Below the pieces are notes generated by a model. The model was not told where the DNA came from. It saw only the letters and a list, made by a program, of their open reading frames with translations, and did not search any database. DNA of 64,000 bases from contig NZ_JAHZMO010000011.1 in NCBI RefSeq assembly GCF_020748185.1, positions 56,674 to 120,673 of the forward strand, in the 5' to 3' direction. Positions 36,550 to 47,596 of the stretch are shown here, piece after piece. The number at the start of each line of letters is the position of its first letter. Within the stretch, counting starts at the first letter, position 1. Made by a program: the position numbers and the translations under genes. The DNA is from Terrisporobacter petrolearius. Lineage in GTDB: Bacteria > Bacillota > Clostridia > Peptostreptococcales > Peptostreptococcaceae.

Positions 36550-37677
36550 TTAATCAAATCCATATAAACTGTAGTATATTAAAAATAAATTTACTACTTT
36601 ACCATAACTATCTGTTCCTTCTTTTACTCCATTAGCTTTTAAATAATTATTATTCATTTTGTCTGATACTTCATTTACTTTTCCTTCATATTTACTCCAA
36701 AATTCACTACTATTATTTAGGTCATTTTTTACTGATTTAGATAAATTTCTACTTAACTCTTTAAATTTATCATAATCTACTTTTGCAAGAGCTGATGCCG
36801 TGTATTTGAGAGCTAATATATATCCTGAATATTGAAAATCAAACTCCTCATTATTTATACAGGCTATATAAGCTAAAAAGTTGCACTCATCTTCACTTCC
36901 ATATCCCCTTTGATGAGCCATTTCATGTAATGTGGTAAAGGGGATATAAATATCTGGTGCAGCAATATTTACATTTGCTTCTCCTGTAAAAGGTGAGTAA
37001 ATTCCTGTTATTCCCGTATAACATAATAAATTTGAGTTCATTATTGGTTTTGCATGGGCATAACTTCCCCTTTTATTTAAATTTAAGATATTAACATTTT
37101 CATATCCATTATTAGCTCTTTTCAAAACTTCTTTGCGATTTGTATTACATTTCATTACATTTTTATTATCTTCAAAAACTTTCTGTCTAGTATAATTACA
37201 TTTTTCAACTAAAAAGCTATATAGACTTACTAAATCATCTTCATCATAATTAACATCTTTAATATTTTCATTGTGACTTATATTATAATCCGCAATTAAA
37301 GAATCTTTCAAATCCATACGATTGTAATTTATTCCCCACAATACAAGGAAAAGAAAATAAACTATACCTACTATGGATATTATATTTAATATTGAATTTT
37401 TTAAGTAAACAAAAGTACTTTTAGGATTTTTAAGTATAAAATAAATTGAGTAAATCAAAAATATTAGAATAAATAATACTACAATATAAATTAGAATTTC
37501 AAATAACGAAAAAGGAAAAATACTAAAAATTTTACTCATGAATTTTGCAGAGTACATGTTAATTCCATTAGAATAATATTTGTCCACTAAATTGGGCATC
37601 TTTTTTGTAATTACATTAAGTAATATTCCTAGTATTAACAGAGAAATAGATATAATTCTGAACTTTTTTATTACCAT
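36550..37677 (-). CDS. DUF3810 family membrane protein with HExxH motif
   Basis: Three N-terminal membrane segments (about residues 6-22, 50-78, 95-118) followed by a large domain with FTTLHEMAHQRGYGSEDECNFLAY, a zinc-protease-like HExxH with a downstream Glu, as in DUF3810 proteins. The preceding segment GITGIYSPFTGEANVNIAAPDIYIP is also typical. Peptidase activity has not been shown for the family as far as I know. Several GTG/ATG codons cluster at the start; ATG 37677 behind AAAGGTGG is the likely one. Stands alone. Confidence 0.85.
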   Translation of the reverse strand: MVIKKFRIISISLLILGILLNVITKKMPNLVDKYYSNGINMYSAKFMSKIFSIFPFSLFEILIYIVVLFILIFLIYSIYFILKNPKSTFVYLKNSILNIISIVGIVYFLFLVLWGINYNRMDLKDSLIADYNISHNENIKDVNYDEDDLVSLYSFLVEKCNYTRQKVFEDNKNVMKCNTNRKEVLKRANNGYENVNILNLNKRGSYAHAKPIMNSNLLCYTGITGIYSPFTGEANVNIAAPDIYIPFTTLHEMAHQRGYGSEDECNFLAYIACINNEEFDFQYSGYILALKYTASALAKVDYDKFKELSRNLSKSVKNDLNNSSEFWSKYEGKVNEVSDKMNNNYLKANGVKEGTDSYGKVVNLFLIYYSLYGFD

Positions 37678-37730
37678 CACCACCTTTATTCCTAATAACT
37701 ATATTATAAGTTTATTTTTCATGTTTTTGT

Positions 37731-37787
37731 AAAAAAATAAAGAAGCAATAGAAAGTAGTAAAATACTAATTCCTTACTTCTTTATTT
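37731..37787 (-). terminator. Terminator after the ABC permease gene
   Basis: Outer stem AAATAAAGAAG / CTTCTTTATTT plus an inner TAGTA-TACTA hairpin, with a run of A on the plus strand (T on the minus). It begins 10 nt past the stop at 37797. Confidence 0.65.
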
Positions 37788-37796
37788 ATACAAATT

Positions 37797-39431
37797 CTAA
37801 GCTTTAATACATTTACTCCACAGAATAAATGCAACAACCATTAAAATTGTGCTATATGCTACTAAGGCATATACATTAGATAATGTCAAATAATTTATTC
37901 CTGCTCCTACACATAAAATAACCATTCCTAATAAAGTATTGAGTAAGTTTTGACTTTTATTTACGTCTCCAAATTTTAGTGTAAAAGGTAAAGTATTTTT
38001 TCCTAACATGTGTTCAATAACTATGAAAACTAATAAAAACACAAAGGCAGTAATTAAAATTGGCAATACTTTAATCCCAAAAATAACTATGAAAATAATG
38101 CTTTCGAATAAATATAATGGCAATAATATATTGGCTAATAACGCTTTATATGCACCTTTATATACATTTGACTTATCACTTATATAAGCTGTTTCATAAA
38201 TCCACGCTGCTTTATAATCATTAGAATATTGTAATGTCATTAATAAGGTTGGAACCATAAAAATAAACCAATAAATATTTAATGACATATGTAAAGATAT
38301 ATTTTTTATTTCATTTATGGAGTCCATTGAATACATAAATATAAATAATAATGGAAATACAATATTAAAACCTAAGCTAGGATATGTCATAAGTTTAAAT
38401 TCCCTTTCTCTTTTTATTATAGAAGAAGAAAGATCATAAACTGCTTTTTCTTCATTATTTCTGCATGTCCATTTTCCAATTCTATAAAATAGTCCGTGTT
38501 TCTTTTCTTTTTCACTATCTTTTACAATATTTAATTTTGAAAGAGAATCTTCAAATTTAGATGTATTTTTTATATATAAACTAATAGCTATAACCGGTAC
38601 AATTAAAGCTAATACAATTAAAATAATTATTATTTCGTTAATTTTCCCACCATCAATTGCATGTAAAGGTGATGCAAACCACATTGGCGGTAAAATCAAA
38701 TTCCATATGTTACTTTTGTATACTATATTTATATCTACTATATCAAACATTCTACCTAAAAATTGATAACTTATGGTCATTATTATTGTTAATCCTATTT
38801 GAACAAAGTTTATTATGTCTTTAACTTTTTCCCCGTCAAAAAATTTTAAAATCAGAAGATATAATAGGGCTGTTATTACAACCATAAATATATCTATTAC
38901 AATTAATTCTAATATGAAAATAACGCCTATTAAAATACCTGATTTAAATGAACCTATAATCGCAAGCCAAGACAATGCTAATGAAGTCAGAAAAATATAA
39001 TAGCATATATGAGTTAACTTAGCTGCGTTAATTGTCTTATTGTCGACACCTTTAGTCCCTATTATATTCTTGTCTCTTACATCCAAGAGAACACTTGAAA
39101 AATCTGATATGAAAATTGTTAATATAAAAAACATAAACATACCAAAAACTATAGTATACGTATACATAATATTAAACGTAAACATTGTTATTATTCCAAT
39201 GAAAATTCCCATAATTGCATACATGATTAACGCTTTATTAAATGAGTTTTTGTCCTCTTTATCACCACCACTATTAGAGTTTTGCATTACTGTAGATGTT
39301 CTTCTACTATCAAGAGTCAATTTCATACTTAAAATTAGTCTCATGCTTTCATAATCTACACCCATTTTAGTATATATGCCTTTAAACTTATCTAAAATAT
39401 TTAAAAATTTATATTCTTTCATATTATTCAC
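37797..39431 (-). CDS. ABC transporter permease, 12-helix exporter type
   Basis: A 544-residue membrane protein with about 12 hydrophobic segments in two halves, joined by a cytoplasmic stretch near residues 285-330 (YIKNTSKFEDSLSKLNIVKDSEKEKKHGLFYRIGKW). It resembles putative ABC exporter permeases found with a single ATPase in Firmicutes; the substrate is unknown. It begins one base after the stop of the ATPase gene. Confidence 0.75.
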   Translation of the reverse strand: MNNMKEYKFLNILDKFKGIYTKMGVDYESMRLILSMKLTLDSRRTSTVMQNSNSGGDKEDKNSFNKALIMYAIMGIFIGIITMFTFNIMYTYTIVFGMFMFFILTIFISDFSSVLLDVRDKNIIGTKGVDNKTINAAKLTHICYYIFLTSLALSWLAIIGSFKSGILIGVIFILELIVIDIFMVVITALLYLLILKFFDGEKVKDIINFVQIGLTIIMTISYQFLGRMFDIVDINIVYKSNIWNLILPPMWFASPLHAIDGGKINEIIIILIVLALIVPVIAISLYIKNTSKFEDSLSKLNIVKDSEKEKKHGLFYRIGKWTCRNNEEKAVYDLSSSIIKREREFKLMTYPSLGFNIVFPLLFIFMYSMDSINEIKNISLHMSLNIYWFIFMVPTLLMTLQYSNDYKAAWIYETAYISDKSNVYKGAYKALLANILLPLYLFESIIFIVIFGIKVLPILITAFVFLLVFIVIEHMLGKNTLPFTLKFGDVNKSQNLLNTLLGMVILCVGAGINYLTLSNVYALVAYSTILMVVAFILWSKCIKA

Positions 39432-40205
39432 CTACTTAATTGCCATTGCAATTTTATCTGCAATTTCTTTGTGATTGTTAAATCCAGTCATTTCATTAAA
39501 TATTTCTTCCAATGATCCTTCATGAGAGTTTTCTTTAAGTTCTTTAAAACTTCCATCAGCAACTATTTTTCCATTATTAAGAAGAACAATTCTATGACTT
39601 ATTTTCTCTACCACATCCATAATATGAGATGAATAAAAAATAGTTTTTCCTTCCTTTGCGAAGATTTCAAGAAGTTCCTTAACAATCATTACAGAATTAG
39701 CATCTAGCCCACTTAATGGTTCATCTAAAAATAATATCTCTGGATTATGAATAATACTAGAAATAAGTATTAATTTTTGTCTCATACCTTTGGAAAATGT
39801 TGAAATCCTTGTGTTCAAATAATCTTCTATTCCAAATAAACTCATAAGTTCTTTTGCTTTTATTGTTGATGTATCCAGGCCTAAATCATACAATTGACCT
39901 ATAAAATTTAAATATTCCATTGCAGTTAAACTTTCGTATACATCTGATACTTCTGGTACATATCCTATCTTCTTTTTATACTCGCCTTTTGTGTTTTTAA
40001 TATTTTTATCAAATATTATTACATCTCCTTCATATCCATCTACAATTCCCAGCATAATTTTCACAGTTGTACTCTTACCTGCACCATTAGCCCCTATATA
40101 TCCAATAATTTCTCCTCTCTTTACTTGAAGGTCAACACCTTTTAATACTTCTTTTCCTCCAAATTGCTTCTTTAAATTTCTTAGTTCTAATATTATTTCA
40201 TACAT
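39432..40205 (-). CDS. ABC transporter ATP-binding protein
   Basis: DrrA/CcmA-like ATPase: Walker A GYIGANGAGKSTTVKI, Q-loop region GYVPEVSDVYESLT, signature STFSKGMRQKLILI, Walker B ILFLDEPLSGLD, switch His in FYSSHIMDVVEK. 257 residues. First gene of a two-gene exporter operon with the permease that follows; no regulator is adjacent. Confidence 0.92.
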   Translation of the reverse strand: MYEIILELRNLKKQFGGKEVLKGVDLQVKRGEIIGYIGANGAGKSTTVKIMLGIVDGYEGDVIIFDKNIKNTKGEYKKKIGYVPEVSDVYESLTAMEYLNFIGQLYDLGLDTSTIKAKELMSLFGIEDYLNTRISTFSKGMRQKLILISSIIHNPEILFLDEPLSGLDANSVMIVKELLEIFAKEGKTIFYSSHIMDVVEKISHRIVLLNNGKIVADGSFKELKENSHEGSLEEIFNEMTGFNNHKEIADKIAMAIK

Positions 40206-40343
40206 ATCTCAATCCCCTTTTTTATGTATAGATTCAAAATTTTTATAAAATTATAAAAATTATAAACTAATAAATATCCATGTTTTGTAATTACTAATTA
40301 TTTTATAAGACTTATTAAACCTAGTCTATAATATATAAAAATT

Positions 40344-40379
40344 AAAAAAGTATCTTACGTAATTGTAAGATACTTTTTT
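40344..40379 (-). terminator. Terminator of the succinate-propionate operon
   Basis: Perfect 15-bp stem AAAAAAGTATCTTAC / GTAAGATACTTTTTT with a 6-nt loop, about 12 nt past the stop of the last gene. Confidence 0.9.
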
Positions 40380-40390
40380 AATCTTTATTC

Positions 40391-41590
40391 TTATCCAAAC
40401 AGACTAAGTAAAATACCTGCTGCTACTGCTGAACCTATAACTCCTGCAACATTTGGTCCCATAGCATGCATTAATATAAAGTTTCCTGGGCATTCTTCTT
40501 GAGCAACTTTTTGAGATACTCTAGCTGCCATTGGCACCGCTGATACGCCTGCTGAACCAATTAATGGATTTACTTTTTCCTTACATATTAAGTTCATTAA
40601 TTTAGCAAATAATACACCTGTTGCTGTTCCTATACCAAATGCCAATACACCAAGTCCAAATATCATAAGGGTTTGAGTACTTAAGAAGATACTTGCTTCT
40701 GCAGATGCTCCCACTGATACTCCTAAGAATATTGTAACTATATTCATTAATGCATTTGATGCTGTATCAGATAATCTATCTGTAGCACCAGATTCTTTAA
40801 GTAAATTACCAAACATAAGCATACCTATTAATGTGGCAGCTGATGGTAGCAATAATGATACAACAATTGTAACTGCTATTGGAAATATTATTTTTGCTTT
40901 TTTCGAAACTTGTTTAGATTGAGTCATAACTATACATCTTTCTTCTTTAGTAGTTAAAGCTCTCATTATTGGAGGTTGAATTATTGGAACTAACGCCATA
41001 TAAGAGTATGCTGCAACAGCTATTGGTGCTAATAAGTGTGGAGCTAATTTAGTAGTTAAATATATTGCAGTTGGTCCATCTGCCCCCCCTATTATACCTA
41101 TTGATGCTGCCGCTTGTGCTCCAAATCCTAATACTAAAGCACCTAAAAAAGTTGTAAATATACCAAATTGTGCAGCCGCGCCTAATAATATACTCTTAGG
41201 ATTTGCAATTAGTGGAGCAAAATCTGTCATTGCTCCTACTCCTAAGAAAATTAATGGTGGAAATATCCCTAGTTCATCACCTAAAAATAGATATTTTAAT
41301 AATCCACCTGTTGTTTCTGTATTTATATATGCCGATGTACCTTCCTTTAATGCGTCTACTCCTTGTGGTGATATAAGCTGTATTTTAGAAACTGCTTCAT
41401 TCATAACTCCTGATAATGGAAGGTTTGATAGTAACATCCCAAATGCTATTGGAATTAATAATAACGGTTCAAATCCTTTAGCTATGGCTAAGTATAGTAA
41501 TATACAGGATACCACTATCATTACTATTTGTTGCCAAGTTATATTGACAATCCCCATTGTTTGTATAAAATCTATTATAACCTCTCCCAC
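40391..41590 (-). CDS. mmdB: Methylmalonyl-CoA decarboxylase beta subunit (Na+ pump)
   Basis: The membrane subunit of sodium-translocating decarboxylases; it decarboxylates carboxybiotin while moving Na+ outwards. 399 residues and about 10 helices, with the conserved [23 protein letters not shown] (the Asp is essential for Na+ coupling in relatives), [20 protein letters not shown] and [23 protein letters not shown]. Oxaloacetate and glutaconyl-CoA pumps share this subunit; the mutase and epimerase genes next door point to methylmalonyl-CoA. Last gene of the operon. Confidence 0.95.
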   Translation of the reverse strand: MGEVIIDFIQTMGIVNITWQQIVMIVVSCILLYLAIAKGFEPLLLIPIAFGMLLSNLPLSGVMNEAVSKIQLISPQGVDALKEGTSAYINTETTGGLLKYLFLGDELGIFPPLIFLGVGAMTDFAPLIANPKSILLGAAAQFGIFTTFLGALVLGFGAQAAASIGIIGGADGPTAIYLTTKLAPHLLAPIAVAAYSYMALVPIIQPPIMRALTTKEERCIVMTQSKQVSKKAKIIFPIAVTIVVSLLLPSAATLIGMLMFGNLLKESGATDRLSDTASNALMNIVTIFLGVSVGASAEASIFLSTQTLMIFGLGVLAFGIGTATGVLFAKLMNLICKEKVNPLIGSAGVSAVPMAARVSQKVAQEECPGNFILMHAMGPNVAGVIGSAVAAGILLSLFG

Positions 41591-41620
41591 GGGTTTTTCC
41601 CCCTTCTATATATATTTAAA

Positions 41621-42004
41621 TTATCCTATTGTAACTAATAGATCTCCTGAGTTAACAGAAGAACCTTTGCTAGCTTTTACTTCTTTTACTGTACCATCAG
41701 ATGGTGCCAGTATTTCATTTTCCATCTTCATAGCTTCTAGTATTAATAAAATATCACCTTTAGAAACGCTTTGACCTTCACTTACATTAACTTTACTTAT
41801 TGTTCCTGGCATTGGTGCCAATACACTACCACTTCCTACTGCAGAAGCTGATGCAACTTTCTTTGGAGTTGCCGCTTTTTTTGTAGCTGGTTGAGGAGCC
41901 ACTTGCGATTGTGGTCTTGCAACACTCTCCCCACTTGTCCCTAATTCCTCAACTTGAACTTCATAAGCATTTCCATTTACCACTATATTGTAATTTTTTA
42001 TCAT
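41621..42004 (-). CDS. mmdC: Biotin carrier subunit of the decarboxylase
   Basis: 127 residues: a short N-terminal part, an Ala/Pro/Lys-rich flexible linker (about residues 30-55), and a biotinyl domain whose modified lysine is in [11 protein letters not shown]. It carries the CO2 group from MmdA to MmdB. A biotin ligase gene must lie elsewhere. It is 30 nt before mmdB. Confidence 0.95.
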   Translation of the reverse strand: MIKNYNIVVNGNAYEVQVEELGTSGESVARPQSQVAPQPATKKAATPKKVASASAVGSGSVLAPMPGTISKVNVSEGQSVSKGDILLILEAMKMENEILAPSDGTVKEVKASKGSSVNSGDLLVTIG

Positions 42005-42022
42005 TATAAGTACCCCCCTATT

Positions 42023-42397
42023 TTATACCTCAATATTATGTGTTTTTTCCCAGTTACTTTGAATGTTATTTGTTCTATTTATTCTTTTTACAACTATATT
42101 TTTATTCCCAGAAGCAACAATTGCCGCAGTTATTATGGCAATTAAATCATCATTATTTTCTGTAATTGACTCTTCTAGTTCTTCTTGATTTTCATTAAAT
42201 TTTATTTCTGCCAATTTATCTTTTTTATCATTTGGCGCTACATTTACTACTCTTATAATTAACGCTATTAAAACCAATACTATAAATACTACTACCATAG
42301 ATAATAATGCTGTTACACACCCGCCTAAAAGGCGTTCACCCATTGGCATTGAAGCAGCATCTACTTTCAATGCCTCTAGTAATTGACTTATATTCAT
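42023..42397 (-). CDS. mmdD: Decarboxylase delta subunit, OadG family
   Basis: Small membrane protein of 124 residues with one helix (about 28-50: VTALLSMVVVFIVLVLIALIIRVVNV), an acidic stretch (about 60-85), and a C-terminal segment EDNDDLIAIITAAIVASGNKNIVVKRI typical of OadG/MmdD proteins. It holds the pump complex together. Its place between mmdA and mmdC is usual. Confidence 0.88.
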   Translation of the reverse strand: MNISQLLEALKVDAASMPMGERLLGGCVTALLSMVVVFIVLVLIALIIRVVNVAPNDKKDKLAEIKFNENQEELEESITENNDDLIAIITAAIVASGNKNIVVKRINRTNNIQSNWEKTHNIEV

Positions 42398-42411
42398 TAT
42401 TTATCACCTTC

Positions 42412-43959
42412 CTATAGAGGTATATTTCCATGTTTCTTAAATGGTCTGCTTTCTCTCTTTGATGCCAACATATCTAGGGCATCAGCTATTCTGATTCTAC
42501 TAACTTCTGGCTCTATAACATCATCTATATAACCTCTCTCAGCAGCTTTATATGGTGTTGCAAATTCATTTGTGTATTCTTCAATTTTTTGTGCTCTAAT
42601 TTTTGCTGGATCTTGTGCATCTTTTATCTCTTTTTTAAATACTATATTGGCTGCACCACTTGGTCCCATAACTGCAACTTCTGCAGTTGGCCATGCTAAT
42701 ACTATGTCTGCTCCTAAGTCCTTAGAGCACATTGCTAAATAAGATCCTCCATAAGCTTTTCTTGTTATCAATGTAATTTTTGGAACTGTTGCTTCACTAT
42801 ATGCATAAAGCATCTTAGCTCCATGTCTAATTATTCCTCCGTATTCTTGTTCGCTACCCGGTAAAAAGCCTGGTACATCTACTAAACTAATGATTGGAAT
42901 ATTAAAAGCGTCACAAGTTCTTATGAATCTTGCTGCTTTGTCTGATGCATTTATATCTAAGCTCCCAGCCATAATATTTGGCTGATTTGCAATTATACCT
43001 ATACTTTCACCATTTATTCTTGCAAATCCAGTTATTATATTTCTTGCAAAAAAAGGTTGAACTTCGTAAAAATAGCCTTCATCAATTATTTCATATATAA
43101 TATCTTTCATATCGTAAGCTTTGTTTGAACCGTCAGGAATTATAGTATTTAATTTATCTAGTATTACATTTGGCGAGTCATTTGTTTCAACTAAAGGTGT
43201 CTTTTCAGTATTATTAGACGGCAAGAAACTTAATAAGGTTTTGATTTGATTTATACAATCTTCATCATTTTGAGCTATAAAATGAGCAACACCTGAAGTT
43301 GTATTATGAGTTGACGCTCCACCTAATTCTTCTGCACTTACTTCTTCTCCTGTAACTGTTTTTATAACTTGTGGGCCTGTTATAAACATTTGACTTGTTT
43401 GATCTACCATATATATAAAATCTGTAAGAGCTGGTGAATAAACTGCTCCACCCGCACAAGGTCCCATTATTGCAGATATCTGAGGAATAACTCCTGAGGC
43501 AATTGTATTTTTAAGGAATATTCCACCATATCCTGCAAGGGCATCTACTGCTTCTTGTATTCTTGCTCCACCTGAATCATTAAGACCTATTACTGGAGCT
43601 CCCATTTTTATTGCTAATTCCATTACTTTTACTATTTTTTTAGCATGCATTTCTCCTAATGAACCACCAAGAACTGTAAAATCTTGAGCATATGCATAAA
43701 CTAATCTTCCATTAACTTTTCCATAGCCACATACTACGCCTTCACCAGGTGCACTTTGTTTTTCCATTCCAAAATTTGTACATCTATGTTTTACAAAAGC
43801 ATCAACTTCAACAAAAGTATTTTCATCGAATAATAAATTTAATCTTTCTCTTGCTGTTAATTTACCTGATTTATGTTGTTTTTCGATTCTTTTTTCTCCA
43901 CCACCAAGTTCTATAGTTTCTCTAGTTTTCTTAAGCAAGTTTAATTTTTCAGCAGACAT
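42412..43959 (-). CDS. mmdA: Methylmalonyl-CoA decarboxylase carboxyltransferase subunit
   Basis: Acyl-CoA carboxyltransferase fold in two crotonase-like halves: [31 protein letters not shown] at the start, [85 protein letters not shown] and [15 protein letters not shown]. 515 residues as in Veillonella and Propionigenium MmdA. It transfers the carboxyl group from (S)-methylmalonyl-CoA to the biotin of MmdC. GGAGGG lies about 8 nt before ATG. Confidence 0.96.
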   Translation of the reverse strand: MSAEKLNLLKKTRETIELGGGEKRIEKQHKSGKLTARERLNLLFDENTFVEVDAFVKHRCTNFGMEKQSAPGEGVVCGYGKVNGRLVYAYAQDFTVLGGSLGEMHAKKIVKVMELAIKMGAPVIGLNDSGGARIQEAVDALAGYGGIFLKNTIASGVIPQISAIMGPCAGGAVYSPALTDFIYMVDQTSQMFITGPQVIKTVTGEEVSAEELGGASTHNTTSGVAHFIAQNDEDCINQIKTLLSFLPSNNTEKTPLVETNDSPNVILDKLNTIIPDGSNKAYDMKDIIYEIIDEGYFYEVQPFFARNIITGFARINGESIGIIANQPNIMAGSLDINASDKAARFIRTCDAFNIPIISLVDVPGFLPGSEQEYGGIIRHGAKMLYAYSEATVPKITLITRKAYGGSYLAMCSKDLGADIVLAWPTAEVAVMGPSGAANIVFKKEIKDAQDPAKIRAQKIEEYTNEFATPYKAAERGYIDDVIEPEVSRIRIADALDMLASKRESRPFKKHGNIPL

Positions 43960-43976
43960 CTGTATCCCTCCAAGAC

Positions 43977-44387
43977 TTATTTTCTTTCACTTAGTTCTAA
44001 TAACATTCCACTTGTACTTTTCGGATGGCAAAATGCTATACTAGCATTTCCTGCACCATATCTTGGCTTTTCATCAATCATTCGATATCCTTTTTCCTTA
44101 ATTTCTGCTATAGCTTCTTCTATATTATCCACTCTTAAAGCCACATGCTGTATTCCGCCTCTTCCACCATTTTTTTGAATAAATTTAGCTATAGGACCAT
44201 CGTCAGTTGTAGATTCTAAGAACTCTAACTCTGCTTCACCTATTGGTAAAAATCCAACTTTTACTTGTTGATCTTCAACAATCTCAGTTCCTTGACACTC
44301 TAACCCAAGTACATCTTCAAAGAATTTCAAAGCTTCCTCTAAATTAACTACAGCTATACCAATATGGTCAACATTTTTTACATTCAT
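43977..44387 (-). CDS. mce: Methylmalonyl-CoA epimerase
   Basis: VOC-fold enzyme of 136 residues that interconverts (R)- and (S)-methylmalonyl-CoA, linking the mutase product to the decarboxylase. Metal ligands are visible in [18 protein letters not shown] and the final MLLELSERK. It sits 17 nt before mmdA. Confidence 0.95.
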   Translation of the reverse strand: MNVKNVDHIGIAVVNLEEALKFFEDVLGLECQGTEIVEDQQVKVGFLPIGEAELEFLESTTDDGPIAKFIQKNGGRGGIQHVALRVDNIEEAIAEIKEKGYRMIDEKPRYGAGNASIAFCHPKSTSGMLLELSERK

Positions 44388-44400
44388 TTTTTAATCCCCC

Positions 44401-45336
44401 TTATTTTATAATACTTTCAAAAATTTTCTCCCCAATTGTATATGGATCTGCTTCTTTTGTTATTGTCTTAGCTAACAATGTATCTACGTCTTTAGTTGAC
44501 TCCATTTCATTAACTTTTTTCTCAATTCTTCTATGAACAATTTCTTTAACTTCTAATTTATTTCGAATCAACCTTCTATTATATATTTCTTTGCTATCAT
44601 AAAGATATTTTCTATGTTTAATTATATTTTCAAATGCAGTTTCTACACCTTCTCCATTTTCTGATATAACTAAGCTTACTGGAGGCCTAAAATCCCAATC
44701 ATGTTTAAAATCAAGCATCATTTCAATTTCTATGGATGTTTTTTTTGCTCCATCTTTGTCAGCTTTATTAACTATAAATACATCTGCAATTTCCATTACC
44801 CCAGCTTTTATAGCTTGTATATCATCACCAAGACCTGGAACCATAACCATTATAGTAGTATCTGCCGTTTTGACTATATCAACTTCAGACTGACCAACAC
44901 CTACAGTTTCTATAAATATATAATCACATCCATATGCATCAAGTACTTTTATAGCTGCTTGAGTTGCATTTGATAACCCTCCTAAACTTCCTCTTGTCCC
45001 CATTGAACGTATAAATACTCCTTTATCAGTATTTAAGTCATTCATTCTGATTCTGTCCCCAAGTATGGCACCTTTAGTAAATGGACTTGTTGGATCTATG
45101 GCAATTACACCAACTTTTTTATCTTTTTCTCTTAGTAGTTTAACTATCTTATCAGTAAATGTAGATTTCCCTGCACCGGGAGGACCTGTTACACCAATAA
45201 CATAAGCCTTCCCAGTATGTTTATATATTTGTTTTAGGAAATCTTCATATCCATCAACTTCATTTTCAATCATAGTAATAAGCCTTGCACATGCTCTTTT
45301 ATTGCCTTTAAGAAGTTCCTCTATAAGATTTTCCAT
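44401..45336 (-). CDS. meaB: MeaB, GTPase chaperone of methylmalonyl-CoA mutase
   Basis: G3E-family GTPase: P loop GVTGPPGAGKSTFTDKI, DPTSPFTKGAILGDRIRM, switch region IETVGVGQSEVDI, and guanine-specificity NKAD. It guards and reloads the B12 cofactor of the mutase. 311 residues is normal. It lies 11 nt after the mutase small-subunit gene. Confidence 0.96.
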   Translation of the reverse strand: MENLIEELLKGNKRACARLITMIENEVDGYEDFLKQIYKHTGKAYVIGVTGPPGAGKSTFTDKIVKLLREKDKKVGVIAIDPTSPFTKGAILGDRIRMNDLNTDKGVFIRSMGTRGSLGGLSNATQAAIKVLDAYGCDYIFIETVGVGQSEVDIVKTADTTIMVMVPGLGDDIQAIKAGVMEIADVFIVNKADKDGAKKTSIEIEMMLDFKHDWDFRPPVSLVISENGEGVETAFENIIKHRKYLYDSKEIYNRRLIRNKLEVKEIVHRRIEKKVNEMESTKDVDTLLAKTITKEADPYTIGEKIFESIIK

Positions 45337-45347
45337 AACATTCTCTC

Positions 45348-45758
45348 CTAATCATTTAGTGCTAATTTCTTTAAGTTTTCTTTTATAAAATTAATAGTTA
45401 CAGATGTTGGAGTTCCAGGAGTAAATATTTCCTCTACTCCTTTTTCTTTTAAATATGGTATATCTTCTTCTGGTATAACACCTCCGCCTATAACCAGTAT
45501 TTCATCATAAGCGCCTTCGTCTTTTAATAAATCAACAACTTTTGGTAGCAAATGATTGTGAGCTCCAGATAATATACTCATAGCTACTACATCAACATCT
45601 TCTTGTATTGCCGCCTGGACTATTTGTTCTGGCGTTTGTCTAAGACCTGTATATATAACTTCCATTCCTGCATCTCTAAGTGCTCTAGCTATAACTTTGG
45701 CACCTCTATCATGACCATCAAGTCCTGGCTTTGCAACTAATACTCTAATAGGTTTCAT
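45348..45758 (-). CDS. Methylmalonyl-CoA mutase, B12-binding small subunit
   Basis: A stand-alone cobalamin-binding domain of 136 residues. The lower-ligand motif DxHxxG is [25 protein letters not shown], followed by [14 protein letters not shown] and [12 protein letters not shown]. In many bacteria this domain is the C-terminal end of the mutase; here it is a separate gene next to the catalytic subunit, as in archaea and several anaerobes. Confidence 0.95.
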   Translation of the reverse strand: MKPIRVLVAKPGLDGHDRGAKVIARALRDAGMEVIYTGLRQTPEQIVQAAIQEDVDVVAMSILSGAHNHLLPKVVDLLKDEGAYDEILVIGGGVIPEEDIPYLKEKGVEEIFTPGTPTSVTINFIKENLKKLALND

Positions 45759-45800
45759 TATATTTCCCCCTCAAAACATCTATTTTAATTTCTTTAATTT

Positions 45801-47465
45801 TTATATCATTACAGTTTGTTTATATTCACCAAATTCGTCTCTCATAACCCCACATATTTCTCCCAATGTAGCATAACTTTCTACTGCATCTAATATAAAT
45901 GGCATTACATTTCCATTTCCATCGCATGCTTTTCTTAATTTTTCTAAACTTTCTTTTACTTTTTTATTGTCTCTTTTTTCTTTAAGAGCTTCTATTTTTC
46001 CTTTTTGTCTTACACCTACTTTAGGATCAACTCTCAATAGACCTTTTGGAGGTTCTTCTTCTACTTGAAATTTATTTACTCCTACTATTATCTTTTCATT
46101 TTTTTCTATTTCTTTTTGATATTTATAAGCACTATCCATTATTTCCTGTTGTATAAATCCCTTTTCTATTGCTGATGGTGCTCCACCTAATTCATCTATT
46201 TTTTCTATTAACTCTATTGCTTCTTCTTCTATCTTATTTGTCAAACTTTCAACGTAATATGATCCTGCAAGGGGATCTATAGTATCAGCTGCTCCACTTT
46301 CATATCCAACTATTTGTTGAGTTCTAAGAGCTACTCTAACAGAGTCTTCTGTAGGTAGTGCTAAAGCTTCATCTTTAGAATTAGTATGAAGAGATTGTGT
46401 TCCACCAAGTACAGCTGCTAAAGTTTGTATTGCAACTCTTACTATATTATTTTCTGGTTGTTGAGCTGTTAAAGTACAACCAGCTGTTTGAGTATGGAAT
46501 TTAAGTGCCCAAGATTTTGGATTTTCAGCCTTGAATCTATTTTTCATTATATTAGCCCATATTCTTCTTGCTGCTCTAAACTTGGCAACTTCTTCAAATA
46601 GGTTGTTATGTGAATTAAAGAAGAAGGATAACCTTGGTGCAAAATCATCAATATGAAGTCCTGATTCAAGGGCTGCATTTACATATGCAATACCATCAGC
46701 CAAAGTAAATGCCACTTCTTCTACTGCATTAGCTCCAGCTTCTCTTATGTGATAGCCTGAAATACTTATTGTATTCCATTTTGGTACATTTTTTGAACAG
46801 TAATCAAATATGTCTGTTATAAGTCTCATTGATGGTTTAACTGGAAATATATATGTTCCCCTAGCTACATATTCTTTTAATATGTCATTTTGAATTGTTC
46901 CTCTTAATTTATCTGGTGATACACCTTGTTTTTTAGCAACTGCTATATACATAGCCAATAAAACAGAAGCTGGTGCATTTATAGTCATAGATGTTGATAC
47001 TTTATCTAGTGGTATCCCATCAAATAATATTTCCATATCTGCCAAAGAATCTATAGCAACTCCAACTTTTCCCACTTCTCCTTCTGCTATTGCATCATCT
47101 GAGTCATATCCCATTTGAGTTGGTAAATCAAATGCAACAGATAATCCCATAGATCCTTGATCTATTAAAAATTTATATCTTTTATTAGATTCTTCCGCTG
47201 TTGCAAAGCCTGCATACATTCTCATTGTCCATAACTTTCCTCTATACATAGTTGGTTGAACACCTCTTGTATATGGAAATTGTCCTGGATATCCTAAATC
47301 TTTTTCATAATCTACTTCCACATCAATAGGAGAATATAATCTTTGTACTGCTTCTCCTGTATCAAATTTAAATTCTTCTTTTCTTTCCGGGAATCTAGCT
47401 AAACTTTTTTTGACTTTCCCTTCTTCCCATTTTGCAAAGGATTCCTTAATATTTTTATTTTCCAT
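45801..47465 (-). CDS. Methylmalonyl-CoA mutase, large catalytic subunit
   Basis: TIM-barrel domain of 554 residues that rearranges succinyl-CoA to (R)-methylmalonyl-Co[121 protein letters not shown]. It ends before the B12 domain, which is the next gene. It needs adenosylcobalamin, which ties it to the B12-linked cobalt uptake gene at the left end of the window. Confidence 0.97.
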   Translation of the reverse strand: MENKNIKESFAKWEEGKVKKSLARFPERKEEFKFDTGEAVQRLYSPIDVEVDYEKDLGYPGQFPYTRGVQPTMYRGKLWTMRMYAGFATAEESNKRYKFLIDQGSMGLSVAFDLPTQMGYDSDDAIAEGEVGKVGVAIDSLADMEILFDGIPLDKVSTSMTINAPASVLLAMYIAVAKKQGVSPDKLRGTIQNDILKEYVARGTYIFPVKPSMRLITDIFDYCSKNVPKWNTISISGYHIREAGANAVEEVAFTLADGIAYVNAALESGLHIDDFAPRLSFFFNSHNNLFEEVAKFRAARRIWANIMKNRFKAENPKSWALKFHTQTAGCTLTAQQPENNIVRVAIQTLAAVLGGTQSLHTNSKDEALALPTEDSVRVALRTQQIVGYESGAADTIDPLAGSYYVESLTNKIEEEAIELIEKIDELGGAPSAIEKGFIQQEIMDSAYKYQKEIEKNEKIIVGVNKFQVEEEPPKGLLRVDPKVGVRQKGKIEALKEKRDNKKVKESLEKLRKACDGNGNVMPFILDAVESYATLGEICGVMRDEFGEYKQTVMI

Positions 47466-47596
47466 AGAACTTCCCCCTATTTCCTAATCTTCATTTATTT
47501 GATATAGTTTAATATTTCTATCTAAGTTATCTTTCAATTATCATTATTATAAGATAAAGAGTTTTATTCTCATTTATACTATAATATCCTTCTGTT

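Noticed and set aside
40391..43959. Oxaloacetate or glutaconyl-CoA decarboxylase instead of methylmalonyl-CoA decarboxylase
   Set aside because: The subunits alone do not exclude these, but mutase, MeaB and epimerase genes in the same operon make methylmalonyl-CoA by far the likelier substrate.
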